A stretch of 64,000 bases of DNA. It comes from Hyphomicrobiaceae bacterium (GTDB lineage: Bacteria; Pseudomonadota; Alphaproteobacteria; Rhizobiales; Devosiaceae). The stretch spans positions 1,116,001 through 1,180,000 of the forward strand of contig JACKJF010000003.1 of the NCBI GenBank assembly GCA_020638095.1, in the 5' to 3' direction. Position numbers and translations under genes: made by a program. Below the pieces are notes generated by a model that saw nothing but the letters and a program-made list of their open reading frames with translations, was not told where the DNA came from and did no database searches. Positions within the stretch are counted from its first letter, which is position 1. The number at the start of each line of letters is the position of its first letter. This document shows positions 1 to 8,747 of this stretch, in pieces.

Positions 1-1037
1 GCAATATTGCCGTGACCCTGCAGGAGGCCGACCCGAACGACTATGACTGGGACGAAACCACCGAGGAATCGAGTTTCGAAACAGTCGACCTAGACGTTGA
101 GGAACCCGACGCTCAGGAAGTGACCGCGCCGGCAGCGACGGCTGCGACCGTGCTCGACAGCGCCAGCAATGCCTATGCGGCCGGAATCGCACTCGTGTGG
201 GACACGGGGCTCGATGATGACGTAACCGGCGTCGAGGTCGAAGTCCGGAATTCGACGACGACGGAAACCATCTACCGCAACATCGTGCCGCCGGGCACGG
301 CGGGCGGCACCACGCTCACGGGCGCCTGGGCCAAGGGCGGGGAGGATGTCGACGTCCGCTATCGCTATATTGTCCTCTCCGGCCGCGACACGACCTGGAC
401 CAGCTGGATCACGGTCACGCTGCCGGTGGTGCCCTCAACCGCCGCGTTCGATCTCGAGACGAAAGAGGCGATCGGCGTCATAACCGGTGACAGTGCGCCC
501 GATCTTCCGGCGATGCTCGACGATATCCGTGAGCGGCTGAACCTCGTCTCGCGTTCGATCATGTCGAACGGGCTTTATGCCTACAACGAGTCACAGGGGC
601 TGCTGGCGGCCGTGGCACGGGTCGAACGGGCCGTTGCCGACGGCGACGGGGCGCTGGCGGAACTGGTCGACCAAGCCTTCGTCCGGGTCAACAACGTTTC
701 GGCAGACGCCCTGATTTCGTTCACCGCAGTGGCGTCGGCTGACAAACCCGAAGATGCGGAAGTGCGGATCGCGCTGCAGGCGCGCAAATCCGTCGACGAT
801 GACGAAAAGGTGGCCGGCATCTATGTCGACATTCTCCCCAATGGAGAGCGGCGTGTCGTCATTCTCGTCGATCAGTTCGCGGTGACCGACGGCACCACGA
901 CGGCCGATGCTTTCACCTTTACCGGCGGGGTGCTCACGGTGAGGGAGGTGCTCTTCGAGAAGCTCACCTCGATCCCGGGCGGTATCGTGATCAACGGGCT
1001 TTCGGGTGAAGAACGGCTCCGGGTGAGGCTGACCTGA
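1..1037 (+). CDS. Phage tail tip / host-specificity protein, C-terminal part (5' end outside window)
   Basis: The frame is open to the first base of the window, so the gene begins upstream. A GTG at position 12 is probably internal. The start of the visible part reads NIAVTLQEADPNDYDW, a turn typical of large tail-tip (lambda gpJ-like) proteins of alphaproteobacterial phages. A fibronectin-like beta segment follows. The last 60 residues (around FAVTDG and FTFTGGVLTVREVLFEKL) resemble the DUF1983-type central-fibre end of J-like proteins. J-like proteins form the tail tip and recognise the host. The stop overlaps the next start by one base, so translation is coupled to the genes downstream. 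The family call rests on recognised style and position; the exact family is not certain. Confidence 0.6.
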   Translation, partial: NIAVTLQEADPNDYDWDETTEESSFETVDLDVEEPDAQEVTAPAATAATVLDSASNAYAAGIALVWDTGLDDDVTGVEVEVRNSTTTETIYRNIVPPGTAGGTTLTGAWAKGGEDVDVRYRYIVLSGRDTTWTSWITVTLPVVPSTAAFDLETKEAIGVITGDSAPDLPAMLDDIRERLNLVSRSIMSNGLYAYNESQGLLAAVARVERAVADGDGALAELVDQAFVRVNNVSADALISFTAVASADKPEDAEVRIALQARKSVDDDEKVAGIYVDILPNGERRVVILVDQFAVTDGTTTADAFTFTGGVLTVREVLFEKLTSIPGGIVINGLSGEERLRVRLT

Positions 1038-2551
1038 TGGCAAGTCTTTACTTCGACACGGACGGCACAGAGGCGGCGATCTGCGAGCGGCCGGCCAGCA
1101 ATCCGAACGGGCCGTTCAACAACCCGGTCGCCAACCTCGACAAGGTCCTATTCCACACCAAGCTCGACTATCTCGAGGTGGCGGCTACGGGCAACCGGAC
1201 GATCGCATTTCCGAAAGTTACCAAGGGGTCGGCCGACAGCATTGCCGAATATGGACCGGACCTCTCCTACGGCGTGCGCCAGCAGAACTGGACGCTGATC
1301 ACCCACAATCTTGGCTACCTGCCGTTCGTTATCGTCGTCGTCAACGGAGAGGTCATTCCCGCCGGGTTCCCGGTTCAGAGCCGGCCGTCGGACGGATCGC
1401 AGCGCATCGTCACACCCTATGTCACGACCAGCCAGGTCAAGCTTCGGGAGGTGGCCAACGTTTCGAGCAAGGGTCTCGATGCCCAGAGCGTCAGCTTCGA
1501 AATTCTCGTGTTCAAGGTGCCGTCAGGCAAGTCCGATTTCATCCTCGAGCCGGGGCGCATGCGCGTCGGGACGTTCGACAGCCGGAAGCGCTATGTCCGC
1601 GTTGCCAAGGCCAGCGAGACCAACTTCCTTATCGCCAAGGGCCGGACGATCGATCTCGATCACGGCGCGGCGCGCACGGTCACCCCCAAGGGCAAGAAGC
1701 TCGAGGACCGCCCGCCCAAAACCTACCGGGGATCTTTCACCGGCACGGGTTCGGTGGCCATCGCGGTTGGCACCGACAGGGAAAACGACCGGACGGAAGT
1801 CGACATGCGGACCGGCGCCGGCATTGAGGTCTGGGATGACGGGCATCTGGTCTTTTCCACCGAACGGAAGCTGATTTCCGTCTTTCAGACGCTCAGCCTG
1901 TCGGGCCGCACGATCGAATTCGCCGAGCCCGGGCACGACTACATCTATTTCGAGCGGGCCGCGAGCATCCTCGGCGGCTATCAGGTGCAGGCGGACAGCT
2001 ATGCGTCGGTCATTCCAGGCGAGCGGACGACCCTCAAGAACCTTGCCGCACTCAACAGCGACCAGGGCGACTTCGCGCTGGTCCTGGCGCGTTTCGAACA
2101 GGTCAAAACGCCCGACAAGGTCGGCGATCCCGGCTGGCTCCGGACGCCTAGGGTCGTGATCCCGCAAAACCAATGGATCCCGATGAACGGGTCCGGGCTG
2201 CTCGAGAGCGACTATTTCAATCGCCGGGCTGTCACGTTTGAAGTCAGCGGGGACGCGCTCCGGGCTCGGGTGCAACAGTCAATCCCGGGCATCAAGACCG
2301 GACGTACCAAAGGCGACGACGACCTCGGAACCGCAGCCCACTACACCACGTTCGACAAGTCAAAAACGCACACCGAAATGCCGATGCGCAAGATCGCTTT
2401 CGGTTCGAAGACCGGCACCAGCATCAGCGAGATTCAGGTCACTGGTGGCTTTAGCGAGGGTGGGTCGAAAGGCCTCAAGACCACCTTCAAATGGAAATGG
2501 GGGTCGACCTGGAAGGTCGACCTGATCGCGGCAATCGGAAGGGTGAACTGA
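1037..2551 (+). CDS. Phage structural protein, probably tail
   Basis: A 504-residue protein with no signal peptide or membrane segment. It is rich in beta-type sequence and has many Gly, Asp and Thr residues. I do not recognise a named domain. It lies between a J-like tail-tip protein and a tail fibre, and both junctions are one-base TGATG overlaps, so it belongs to the same late operon. A part in the distal tail or baseplate is inferred from this position alone. Confidence 0.5.
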   Translation: MASLYFDTDGTEAAICERPASNPNGPFNNPVANLDKVLFHTKLDYLEVAATGNRTIAFPKVTKGSADSIAEYGPDLSYGVRQQNWTLITHNLGYLPFVIVVVNGEVIPAGFPVQSRPSDGSQRIVTPYVTTSQVKLREVANVSSKGLDAQSVSFEILVFKVPSGKSDFILEPGRMRVGTFDSRKRYVRVAKASETNFLIAKGRTIDLDHGAARTVTPKGKKLEDRPPKTYRGSFTGTGSVAIAVGTDRENDRTEVDMRTGAGIEVWDDGHLVFSTERKLISVFQTLSLSGRTIEFAEPGHDYIYFERAASILGGYQVQADSYASVIPGERTTLKNLAALNSDQGDFALVLARFEQVKTPDKVGDPGWLRTPRVVIPQNQWIPMNGSGLLESDYFNRRAVTFEVSGDALRARVQQSIPGIKTGRTKGDDDLGTAAHYTTFDKSKTHTEMPMRKIAFGSKTGTSISEIQVTGGFSEGGSKGLKTTFKWKWGSTWKVDLIAAIGRVN

Positions 2552-4815
2552 TGGCGCTCGTCTATTCGACCGGAACCGTGTCGGTCACCAACGGCTCGCC
2601 CACGGTGACCCTGAGCGGCGGCTCTTGGCTTGAAAACCAGATCCTGCCGGGGAGCCAGATCCGCATCGCAGGCGAACCCGCGACGATCATTATGGCCTGG
2701 ACCGACACGTCGACGATCGAGGTCGCCGTGCCGATCGAGCGGGCGACCGGATCGGGGCTCACCTATGCGATCGTTCTGACCTCGGCCGAATACGGCACCA
2801 ATATCGCGGTTCATACCAGCGTCCAGGCGCTGCTGACGGCGCTCAGGAACCCGCTCGGCCTGCTCTCGGATTCCGCCGATCCGACAAGCGGCGACGGTTC
2901 GGACGGCCAGAGCTGGCTCAACACATCGAGCGGCGATCTCTTCTACAAGGACAATGGCAGCTGGAGCCTGCTGCTCAACATCAAGGGCCCGGCAGGATCG
3001 ACCGGCGACCCGGCCGGCGTGGAATATACCTACGACACGACCACGGCCGACGCCGACCCGGGTTCGGGCAAGGCCCGGTTCAACAATGCAACCCTTGGGT
3101 CGGTCACGGCCGCCTATGTCGACAATCTCGATGCGGGCGGGGCGGATGTGACGACCTGGCTCGACACGTTCGATGACAGCGACGCTACATCAAAGGGTTT
3201 CCTTTTCGTCCGATCCCAGACGTCTACGTTCCTGAGGATCTACAGCATCACCGGTTCCGTGGTGAACGGCACCGGCTACCGCAAGCTGACACTGACGCAC
3301 CTGGCCGGGCAGGGAACCATTTCGAACGGTGATGCGATTTTCCTACAATGCTACCCGAGCGGATCGAAGGGCGATGCCGGTGCCGCGGGCATGCAGCCCG
3401 GCGTCACCCTGACCTTCGACAGTGCGACAACCGACGACGTGCCGGCGGCCGGCAAGATCCGTTTCAACAACGCAACCCTCGCGTCGGTGACCAATCTCTA
3501 CATCAACGATGCCGACGCCGACGCGAACAATATCGAGGACCTGATCGGCACGCTCGACGACGCTACGGGTACGACCAAGGGCCGGATCACCTTCAAGGAA
3601 GTTGGCGACGAGACGCATCAGGCCCGTTTTGCCGTGACGGGCAGCGTCATCGACGGTACGGGCTACTGGAAAGTGCCGGTATCGTTCGAAGGGCCGTCGG
3701 GTGCCGCCAATTTCGCCGATGCCGATGGTGTGGTTCTCGTCCGCGAAATGATCGGTGACAAGGGCGAGAGCGGCGACACGGCGATTGCTGGCACGCAGGC
3801 CGAAGTCACCACGACGAAAACCATCACCCTCGCCGACAAGGGCATTCTGCAGCGCTTCACCGGATCGGCCGACACGACGTTCACCTTTACCGACGCAGCG
3901 ACCCTTGGCGAGATCGGCGTGCCGGGGCTCAATGGGTCATCGTATGTCCTGACGCTCGAGGCGGACGCGGCCGACACGATCAACGACGCGGCGAGCATCG
4001 ATTTGCAGCCCGGGCAGGGCTTCGTGGTCTTTTCGAACGGGGTCGACCGGCTCGACGCCCTGATCTTCCCGGCGCCCGCTGCTGGCGGTCTTGCTGCTCC
4101 GAGCTTCGTGGCGCCGCACCTCAATCTGGCTGTGACGAGCTCGGACAATGTCACCGTCGACATTTCCGCCGATGAGCTCGAACTGGTGCATGTGACGACT
4201 GGCGAGCGGCTGATCCTCACAAGCGTCGCCGAAACTGCCAACATCACCGTTTCGGGGGAAAACGGGCTCGATAGCGGCAGCGAGGCGACCTCAACTCACT
4301 ATTACACCTACATTGCGGCCAAATTCGACGGTTCCGACCCGATAGCCATTCTGTCCGTCGAGGCCGCCTACGCCGACGTGACCCTGCCGACCGGCTATAC
4401 GCATCTGGCTCGCGTGGGGGTCTGCTACAACAACAGCGCGGGGAACATCCGCGCGTTCACCCAATATGGCCGCGAGTGCGCTTGGTACGACCCGCACACA
4501 GCCGACGCATCCGGATCGGTCGGGACGGGCAGCGCGCTGGTGACCATTTCAGTCCCGCCCGTCTTCGGTGTGGTTGCCCATATCTCCGTTCAGACATCGA
4601 GCGCCAATTCTGACGGCGTGGTGGTCATGAGCGCGATCGTTCCCAACGTCTCGATCAGCAACAATTACATGGCCAACATTCTGGACACCTACCAGTCGAG
4701 CAATATTCGGCAATCGAAGTCGATCATGTGCAGCGATAGCAGGCAGGTGCGCGTCGATGCATCGGCGGCCAGCCAGAACTACGCGATCTTCACCTATGGA
4801 TACACATTGCCATGA
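2551..4815 (+). CDS. Phage tail fibre with collagen-like linkers and a duplicated domain
   Basis: A 754-residue protein. The ATG at 2551 was chosen because it overlaps the stop of the previous gene; an in-frame ATG 60 bases upstream would run back into that gene. Three short collagen-like stretches, GPAGSTGDP (near residue 147), GSKGDAGAAG (near 270) and GDKGESGDT (near 402), bracket two related domains of about 115 to 120 residues. Both domains share the pattern GKxRFNNATLxSVT ... TKGxxxF ... TGSVxxGTGYxK. Such linkers are common in trimeric phage fibres. The last 240 residues have no repeat and probably form the receptor-binding tip. Receptor binding is inferred from position. Confidence 0.65.
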   Translation: MALVYSTGTVSVTNGSPTVTLSGGSWLENQILPGSQIRIAGEPATIIMAWTDTSTIEVAVPIERATGSGLTYAIVLTSAEYGTNIAVHTSVQALLTALRNPLGLLSDSADPTSGDGSDGQSWLNTSSGDLFYKDNGSWSLLLNIKGPAGSTGDPAGVEYTYDTTTADADPGSGKARFNNATLGSVTAAYVDNLDAGGADVTTWLDTFDDSDATSKGFLFVRSQTSTFLRIYSITGSVVNGTGYRKLTLTHLAGQGTISNGDAIFLQCYPSGSKGDAGAAGMQPGVTLTFDSATTDDVPAAGKIRFNNATLASVTNLYINDADADANNIEDLIGTLDDATGTTKGRITFKEVGDETHQARFAVTGSVIDGTGYWKVPVSFEGPSGAANFADADGVVLVREMIGDKGESGDTAIAGTQAEVTTTKTITLADKGILQRFTGSADTTFTFTDAATLGEIGVPGLNGSSYVLTLEADAADTINDAASIDLQPGQGFVVFSNGVDRLDALIFPAPAAGGLAAPSFVAPHLNLAVTSSDNVTVDISADELELVHVTTGERLILTSVAETANITVSGENGLDSGSEATSTHYYTYIAAKFDGSDPIAILSVEAAYADVTLPTGYTHLARVGVCYNNSAGNIRAFTQYGRECAWYDPHTADASGSVGTGSALVTISVPPVFGVVAHISVQTSSANSDGVVVMSAIVPNVSISNNYMANILDTYQSSNIRQSKSIMCSDSRQVRVDASAASQNYAIFTYGYTLP

Positions 4816-5291
4816 CCGACACAGAAGAATGGTTCTACGCGTTCGAGGGCGACCGGGTCGCCGGGGTCTACCGCTTTTCTGGCGCGGGCCTCGTGCCTCT
4901 TCCGGCCGGCGGGGCGCTGGGTGGTCGCTGGGACGGGCAGAACTGGCTGCCGCCTGCACCGACAGCCGACGACGTCAAGGAAGAATGCCGGCGGCGGCTG
5001 ATGCGGGCCTTCGGCAAGACTAGCCGCGAGGACTTGGAAAACGCCATCCGCGACGCCAACGAGGAGGCGACGGCATTGCTCGATGAGCGCCTGGCGGCGA
5101 TCGAGGGCGCGATTTCGAACGGCAAGGCTCTCGGCAAACTACCAGCCCAGAAACTCAGCCGTGCGAGCGGACTGAGGGGAGCCAAGGCGATTGTCGACGC
5201 CCATGACCAGGCGTCGAAGGCTCTGAGGGCCATGGACCCGATCCCGGCCGACTTCGCAGACGACAAATATTGGCCTCCGAACCCGGCCTAA
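4812..5291 (+). CDS. Small phage protein downstream of the tail fibre, possible fibre-assembly or accessory protein
   Basis: A 159-residue soluble protein whose ATG overlaps the fibre stop (ATGA). The N-terminal 55 residues (WFYAFEGDRVAGVYRF ... GGRWDGQNWLPP) look like a small beta domain. The remainder is a charged alpha-helical segment (REDLENAIRDANEEATALLDERL). Small genes directly after a tail fibre often encode fibre-assembly chaperones or fibre caps, but I recognise no diagnostic motif here. The function is inferred from position only. Confidence 0.4.
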   Translation: MTDTEEWFYAFEGDRVAGVYRFSGAGLVPLPAGGALGGRWDGQNWLPPAPTADDVKEECRRRLMRAFGKTSREDLENAIRDANEEATALLDERLAAIEGAISNGKALGKLPAQKLSRASGLRGAKAIVDAHDQASKALRAMDPIPADFADDKYWPPNPA

Positions 5292-5370
5292 ATTCGTCGC
5301 CAACAGGGCCTTGCCCCAGCCGCCATCGATGCGCGGGGCGGCTATCGCAAATCCGGTACCCACTTTTGCT

Positions 5371-5394
5371 GCCGCCCCTTTGGGCGGCTTTTTT
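5371..5394 (+). terminator. Intrinsic terminator after the tail module
   Basis: A perfect 7-bp stem GCCGCCC/GGGCGGC with a CTTT tetraloop is followed by six T residues (5389-5394). It lies 80 bases after the fibre-accessory stop and 15 bases before the endolysin start. It therefore separates the tail and lysis modules, or trims read-through between them. Confidence 0.85.
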
Positions 5395-5408
5395 CATGGA
5401 GCAATGAG

Positions 5409-6221
5409 ATGCAAGGCAATTTCGAGACCTGCCTCGCCCAGACCGCCGTTTATGAGGGCGGCTATTCGAACCACCCGAAGGATCCGGGCGGGTCGACATA
5501 TAAGGGTGTCACCCAGAGCCGCTATGACGAGGCCCGCGGCCGTTGGGGCGAGCCGCGCCGGGACGTGCGCCAGCTGACCGAGGCCGAGTGGCGGCGCATC
5601 TATCACGATTTCTACTGGGCGCCGGTGCATGGCGACGAGCTCAAGGCCGGGGTCGACAATTCCACCTTCGACGGCGGGGTCAATTCAGGCCCCTCGCGCG
5701 GCATCAAGTGGTTGCAGGGCGCGATCGGCGCGAGGGTCGACGGGTCCTTCGGGCCGGAAACCACCCGCCTTGCCAGGGCCGCCGATGCGGTCAAAACCAT
5801 CCACGGCATTTGCGACAGGCGGCTCGGCTTCATGAAGTCGCTCTCGATCTGGACCAGCTTCGGCAACGGCTGGTCGGCGCGGGTGGCAAGCGTTCGCGCC
5901 AAGTCTCTCACCATGTGGGCCGAGGCCGGCAAGCGTGACCCCATTGTCGTGCTCGAGGCAAACCTGCCGGTCACCACCGGCCGCGAGGCCGACGCGCGCT
6001 CTGGCGCGGCCCAGTCGGGCACGGCCGGCGCGGGCGCCGGGGCGGGCGGCGTTCTGACCAATGTGCACGGCGACTGGTTGCCCGCGCTGCTGCTCGCCGC
6101 CGTGGCCATCGTTCTCCTCATCGCCCTCATCCGCTTTGCCGCCCGGGCGCGCCACTCGCGCCTCGCCAGCGAAGCCATCCGATCCGAAATCGACCGGCTC
6201 AAGAAGGAGGCCACGGCATGA
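5409..6221 (+). CDS. Phage endolysin: GH108-type N-acetylmuramidase with C-terminal membrane anchor
   Basis: A 270-residue protein with a GGAG ribosome site eight bases before the ATG. Residues 1-90 match glycosyl hydrolase family 108: EGGYSNHPKDPGGSTYKGVT contains the family's EGG motif, whose Glu is the expected catalytic acid. Residues 90-180 (STFDGGVNSGPSRGIKWLQ ... DGSFGPET) match the linked peptidoglycan-binding domain. An Ala/Gly linker is followed by a transmembrane helix near residues 220-245 and a basic tail. The enzyme would cut the glycan backbone at phage lysis. The C-terminal anchor is unusual, since most GH108 lysins are soluble or carry an N-terminal signal-arrest helix. The next gene starts inside the stop (ATGA). 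Confidence 0.85.
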   Translation: MQGNFETCLAQTAVYEGGYSNHPKDPGGSTYKGVTQSRYDEARGRWGEPRRDVRQLTEAEWRRIYHDFYWAPVHGDELKAGVDNSTFDGGVNSGPSRGIKWLQGAIGARVDGSFGPETTRLARAADAVKTIHGICDRRLGFMKSLSIWTSFGNGWSARVASVRAKSLTMWAEAGKRDPIVVLEANLPVTTGREADARSGAAQSGTAGAGAGAGGVLTNVHGDWLPALLLAAVAIVLLIALIRFAARARHSRLASEAIRSEIDRLKKEATA

Positions 6222-6529
6222 CCATTCGCACCCGCATCTTTGACGCGTTCGACGGGCTGAAGACCTACATCACCTCGCTCGCCGGCATGGCGATTGCCGC
6301 CGCCGACATCGTGGTGTGGCTGTTCCAGAACCTCTCGCCGGCGGAACTCGGCAACCTTCAGGCAATCACGCTGGACATCGTGACCCGCAAGCCCGGCTCG
6401 CTGCTGTCGCTGGTCTTTTTCGTCCTGACCTTCCTCGCGCGCATGGCAGCCACGCGGCCCGGCCCGATCGGCCAGGGCATCATCAACCGCCGTATCCGCG
6501 ACGGCCTGATCGAAAAAAGGGGTGAGTGA
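6218..6529 (+). CDS. Small phage membrane protein, possible holin
   Basis: A 103-residue protein with two hydrophobic segments, roughly residues 20-40 (SLAGMAIAAADIVVWLF) and 62-78 (LLSLVFFVLTFLARM), and a positively charged C-terminus. It follows the endolysin with an ATGA overlap and is itself coupled to the next gene. A small two-helix membrane protein beside an endolysin is the usual setting for a holin. No family motif was recognised, so the holin call is contextual. Confidence 0.5.
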   Translation: MTIRTRIFDAFDGLKTYITSLAGMAIAAADIVVWLFQNLSPAELGNLQAITLDIVTRKPGSLLSLVFFVLTFLARMAATRPGPIGQGIINRRIRDGLIEKRGE

Positions 6530-6864
6530 TGGGCAACTGGATCCTCGATCAGCTCTTCGGGTCCGTCGGTGCGGCCTGGACGGGGCTTCTGGCCGCGGCC
6601 GGGCTGGTGCTGCCCGGGTTCAGCGAAATCGCCGCGCTGCCGCCCGCCGCCTGGCTGGTACTCGGTCTTGCGGGCGCATTCCTCTTCCTCTGGGGATGGT
6701 TCCGCAATCCGCTGATTGCGGCCCTGGTCGTGCTCTCGATCGGCATCTGGTTCGCGGTCCGGGGCAGGGGAGCCGCCGCGGCACAACCCGCCGGCCAGCC
6801 GGCCCCAACGCCTGCCCGTCGCCCAGGCCTCCTCCAGCGCATCCTCGAAAGGCGAAAACCGTGA
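6529..6864 (+). CDS. Small phage membrane protein of the lysis module
   Basis: A 111-residue protein starting at the ATG that overlaps the previous stop; a GTG one codon earlier is also in frame. It has a hydrophobic N-terminal half (LLAAAGLVLPGF, AAWLVLGLAGAFLFLWGWF, PLIAALVVLSIGIWFAV), suggesting two or three membrane helices. The tail is Pro/Ala-rich and ends in basic residues. It could be a holin, antiholin or inner-membrane spanin component; nothing in the sequence separates these options. Confidence 0.45.
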   Translation: MGNWILDQLFGSVGAAWTGLLAAAGLVLPGFSEIAALPPAAWLVLGLAGAFLFLWGWFRNPLIAALVVLSIGIWFAVRGRGAAAAQPAGQPAPTPARRPGLLQRILERRKP

Positions 6865-7124
6865 CGGACCCAAAGGCGGAGCAGTCGGCCCTCGAGAAGC
6901 TGAAACACATCGACGAGCTGCTCGGCAATGGCGAGATCGTGGTGTTTGACCGCAAGGAGGCCGAGGCCCTGAGGGACTGGGCGGCCCTGGTGATCGCCAT
7001 CAAGACGCTGAGGCCCTGGGGACGCCCGCTCTTCATCGGCCTGCTGCTCTTCGGCCTCTTCATGATCGACCGGGCTGGAGCGCTGCGATATCTCGGCGAG
7101 CTGGTGCACAAATGGCTGCCCTGA
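6861..7124 (+). CDS. Small phage protein with one membrane helix
   Basis: An 87-residue protein. I chose the GTG at 6861, which overlaps the previous stop (GTGA), because an upstream extension would run through the preceding gene in another frame with no sensible composition. The N-terminal 50 residues are charged and helical (AEQSALEKLKHIDELL). One membrane helix spans about residues 52-68 (RPLFIGLLLFGLFMIDRA). It belongs to the coupled chain of small lysis-region genes. Confidence 0.45.
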   Translation: MTDPKAEQSALEKLKHIDELLGNGEIVVFDRKEAEALRDWAALVIAIKTLRPWGRPLFIGLLLFGLFMIDRAGALRYLGELVHKWLP

Positions 7125-7408
7125 AGGCCTGCCGGCCGCACGAGGTCCTGGCCGAGCCTGCCCAGCCCCGCGACTGCGACCTGACGGCTCACCCGAAACC
7201 GGTCTACAGGGGCGAGCGGACCTGCGACGCCGATTGCCCCTTTGCGGTCCGCGCACTCTGCGGCCGCCCGCGCAGCACCTCGACCAGGCTTGAGCGCTGG
7301 GAAATCATTGCGGCCCGGCGCCTGCTGAACCCCTTGCTTGGCCTGTTGATCGGTCTTGCGGCAATGGGGGCGTGGGAGCTGCTGCGGCAGGTTATCGGAG
7401 GGATTTGA
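7112..7408 (+). CDS. Small cysteine-containing phage protein with C-terminal membrane helix
   Basis: A 98-residue protein overlapping the previous gene by 13 bases. Four Cys residues lie in its first 52 residues (ACRPHE, RDCDLT, TCDADCPF, LCGRP), suggesting a metal site or disulfides. A single hydrophobic helix follows near residues 70-90 (LLNPLLGLLIGLAAMGAWELL). It is the last forward gene of the phage block. Its stop lies within the reading frame of the truncated transposase on the other strand, so its C-terminus may have been changed by the junction. Confidence 0.4.
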   Translation: MAALKACRPHEVLAEPAQPRDCDLTAHPKPVYRGERTCDADCPFAVRALCGRPRSTSTRLERWEIIAARRLLNPLLGLLIGLAAMGAWELLRQVIGGI

Positions 7409-7898
7409 AGCGGCCGGGACGGTGCCGCCCCGGCTCGTCGTCATCCTTGCGATTTGCAGGTCGGCGCTTACCACCGACATAGGCTTCGTCCATCTCAACA
7501 ATGCCGGAGAGCAATTTACCATCGTCCGCAAGCGCGGCGCGGACGCGGTGCATCATCGACCAGACCGTGGGTCGACGCATATCGAGATCGCGCGCGGCCT
7601 GCATCGCGCTCAAGCCTTTCTTGGCGTTAAGCATCAACAAAATCAGCAGAAACCAGCGCTGCAAATCGACGTGCGAATTTTGGAAAATCGTGCCGACCGT
7701 GACCGAAAAGCTCCGGTCGCAACGCTGGCATTTCCATCGGCTGGCGGTCAGTCCACGCTTGATGTCCCGGTTGCGCGACACGCGATCTGTGCCGCAGTAG
7801 GGACAAAGGGGGAGGCCGCCCCAACGGACGGCCTCCAGATGTGCGATGCAATCGTATTTTGTCGGCCAGCGGCGATAGACCTCTACAAGGCTAACCAT
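7392..7898 (-). pseudogene. Truncated IS1595-family (ISXO2-like) transposase
   Basis: The N-terminal 168 residues match IS1595-type transposases. They contain a WPTKYDCIAHLEAVRWG opening, a zinc ribbon with CPYC and CQRC pairs, the KKGLSAMQAARDL helix-turn-helix region and the first DDE-like acidic motif EMDEAYVGGK. Full proteins of this family are about 300 residues. Here the frame ends soon after KDDDEPG in an unrelated tail, so most of the catalytic domain is missing. The cut lies next to the last phage gene. The ATG overlaps the TGA of the upstream reverse-strand gene (TGATG), an unusual coupling for an insertion sequence. Transposase activity is not expected. Confidence 0.8.
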
Positions 7899-8362
7899 CA
7901 CTCATCCTCCAGTGCGTCGACGGCTTGGTCCATAATCAGCCTGATCTCATTCAGGCTGGGAGGGGCGTCGATCCAGACAACTTCGCACAGGACAAGATCG
8001 CCGCTGGCATACACGACGCCGGTCAATACGTCGGCTTCGCCTTCCTCCGGCACCGGCGTGCCATCCTCGTCACACTCGACCGCACGGGCGATGAAGCGCG
8101 GGGCAAGCGTGTGCACGACATACATGCGCCGCCCCTCATCACGCTGCACGATCCATTCGTCGCGCGGCCAATGCGTGTCAGCGCGCTCGTCTGCGCCTAA
8201 AATGTGACGTATTTCAGCCCCCACGCTGTCCGGAATCGGCAAATCGCCGGAGGCCCAACGACGAACCGTGCGGTCATTCACCAAGAGCGCGCGGGCCAGC
8301 GACCCCTGCCAATTGTGTCCCCAAATTGCGAGGCACATGGCTGACAATTCAGCTCCAGTCAT
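7898..8362 (-). CDS. Small protein with N-terminal helix-turn-helix-like segment
   Basis: A 154-residue protein. I chose the ATG at 8362; the longer frame would fully overlap the upstream gene. The N-terminal part (SLARALLVNDRTVRRWASGDLPIP) has the look of a DNA-binding helix-turn-helix with an RTVRRWxSG recognition segment. The C-terminal 90 residues are acidic (VECDEDGTPVPEEGEADVLTG). It overlaps the upstream gene by 14 bases and the downstream transposase by one, so all three look like one transcription unit. It is probably phage- or island-encoded; the function is unknown. Confidence 0.5.
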   Translation of the reverse strand: MTGAELSAMCLAIWGHNWQGSLARALLVNDRTVRRWASGDLPIPDSVGAEIRHILGADERADTHWPRDEWIVQRDEGRRMYVVHTLAPRFIARAVECDEDGTPVPEEGEADVLTGVVYASGDLVLCEVVWIDAPPSLNEIRLIMDQAVDALEDE

Positions 8363-8747
8363 AGCCGTTCTTCCTTGCTTCGCGGGCAGAGCGGGCGGCA
8401 TCGCCGCGCTGGTGCTTGTCGCCAATCGTGACCTTGCGCTCCGCTTCGTTGGCCCACGGTTGGCGCGTCGTGCCATTGCGATAGATGTTGCGACCCTTCC
8501 GTGTTGTGGTCGTGCCGGCTGCAAGCGCGTCATAACCCTCGCTCTCAATCACTTCTAGGATGAATGTGTGCTGTTGCTTCGCGCTGCCGTAGCTGTCCTT
8601 GACGATACGCGCCGCGATGCGGCGCTCGCCCATGAATTTCGGCTTGCGGAACGATCCACCGAACGCGGCCTCAGTGAACAGGATCACGTCTCCCGTGCAG
8701 GCGTCACCGGTGCAGTGGATGGTGAAGGTGCTGGTATCGATGGTCAT
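8349..8747 (-). CDS. Hypothetical protein, first gene of a three-gene reverse unit
   Basis: A 132-residue protein beginning MTIDTSTFTIHCTG. The start is supported by an AAGGAGA ribosome site just upstream on the reverse strand; an earlier in-frame ATG lacks one. The first 70 residues look like a mixed beta domain (FTIHCTGDACTGDVILFTEA, RIAARIVKDSYG). The last 40 are polar and basic. I recognise no family. Its place between phage genes and a tRNA suggests island cargo. Confidence 0.45.
   Translation of the reverse strand: MTIDTSTFTIHCTGDACTGDVILFTEAAFGGSFRKPKFMGERRIAARIVKDSYGSAKQQHTFILEVIESEGYDALAAGTTTTRKGRNIYRNGTTRQPWANEAERKVTIGDKHQRGDAARSAREARKNGYDWS

Noticed and set aside
1..7408. Gene transfer agent cluster
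   Set aside because: The fibre with collagen linkers, the GH108 endolysin and the string of small membrane genes fit a prophage tail/lysis module better than the compact conserved gene-transfer-agent tail set; no agent-specific genes are seen.
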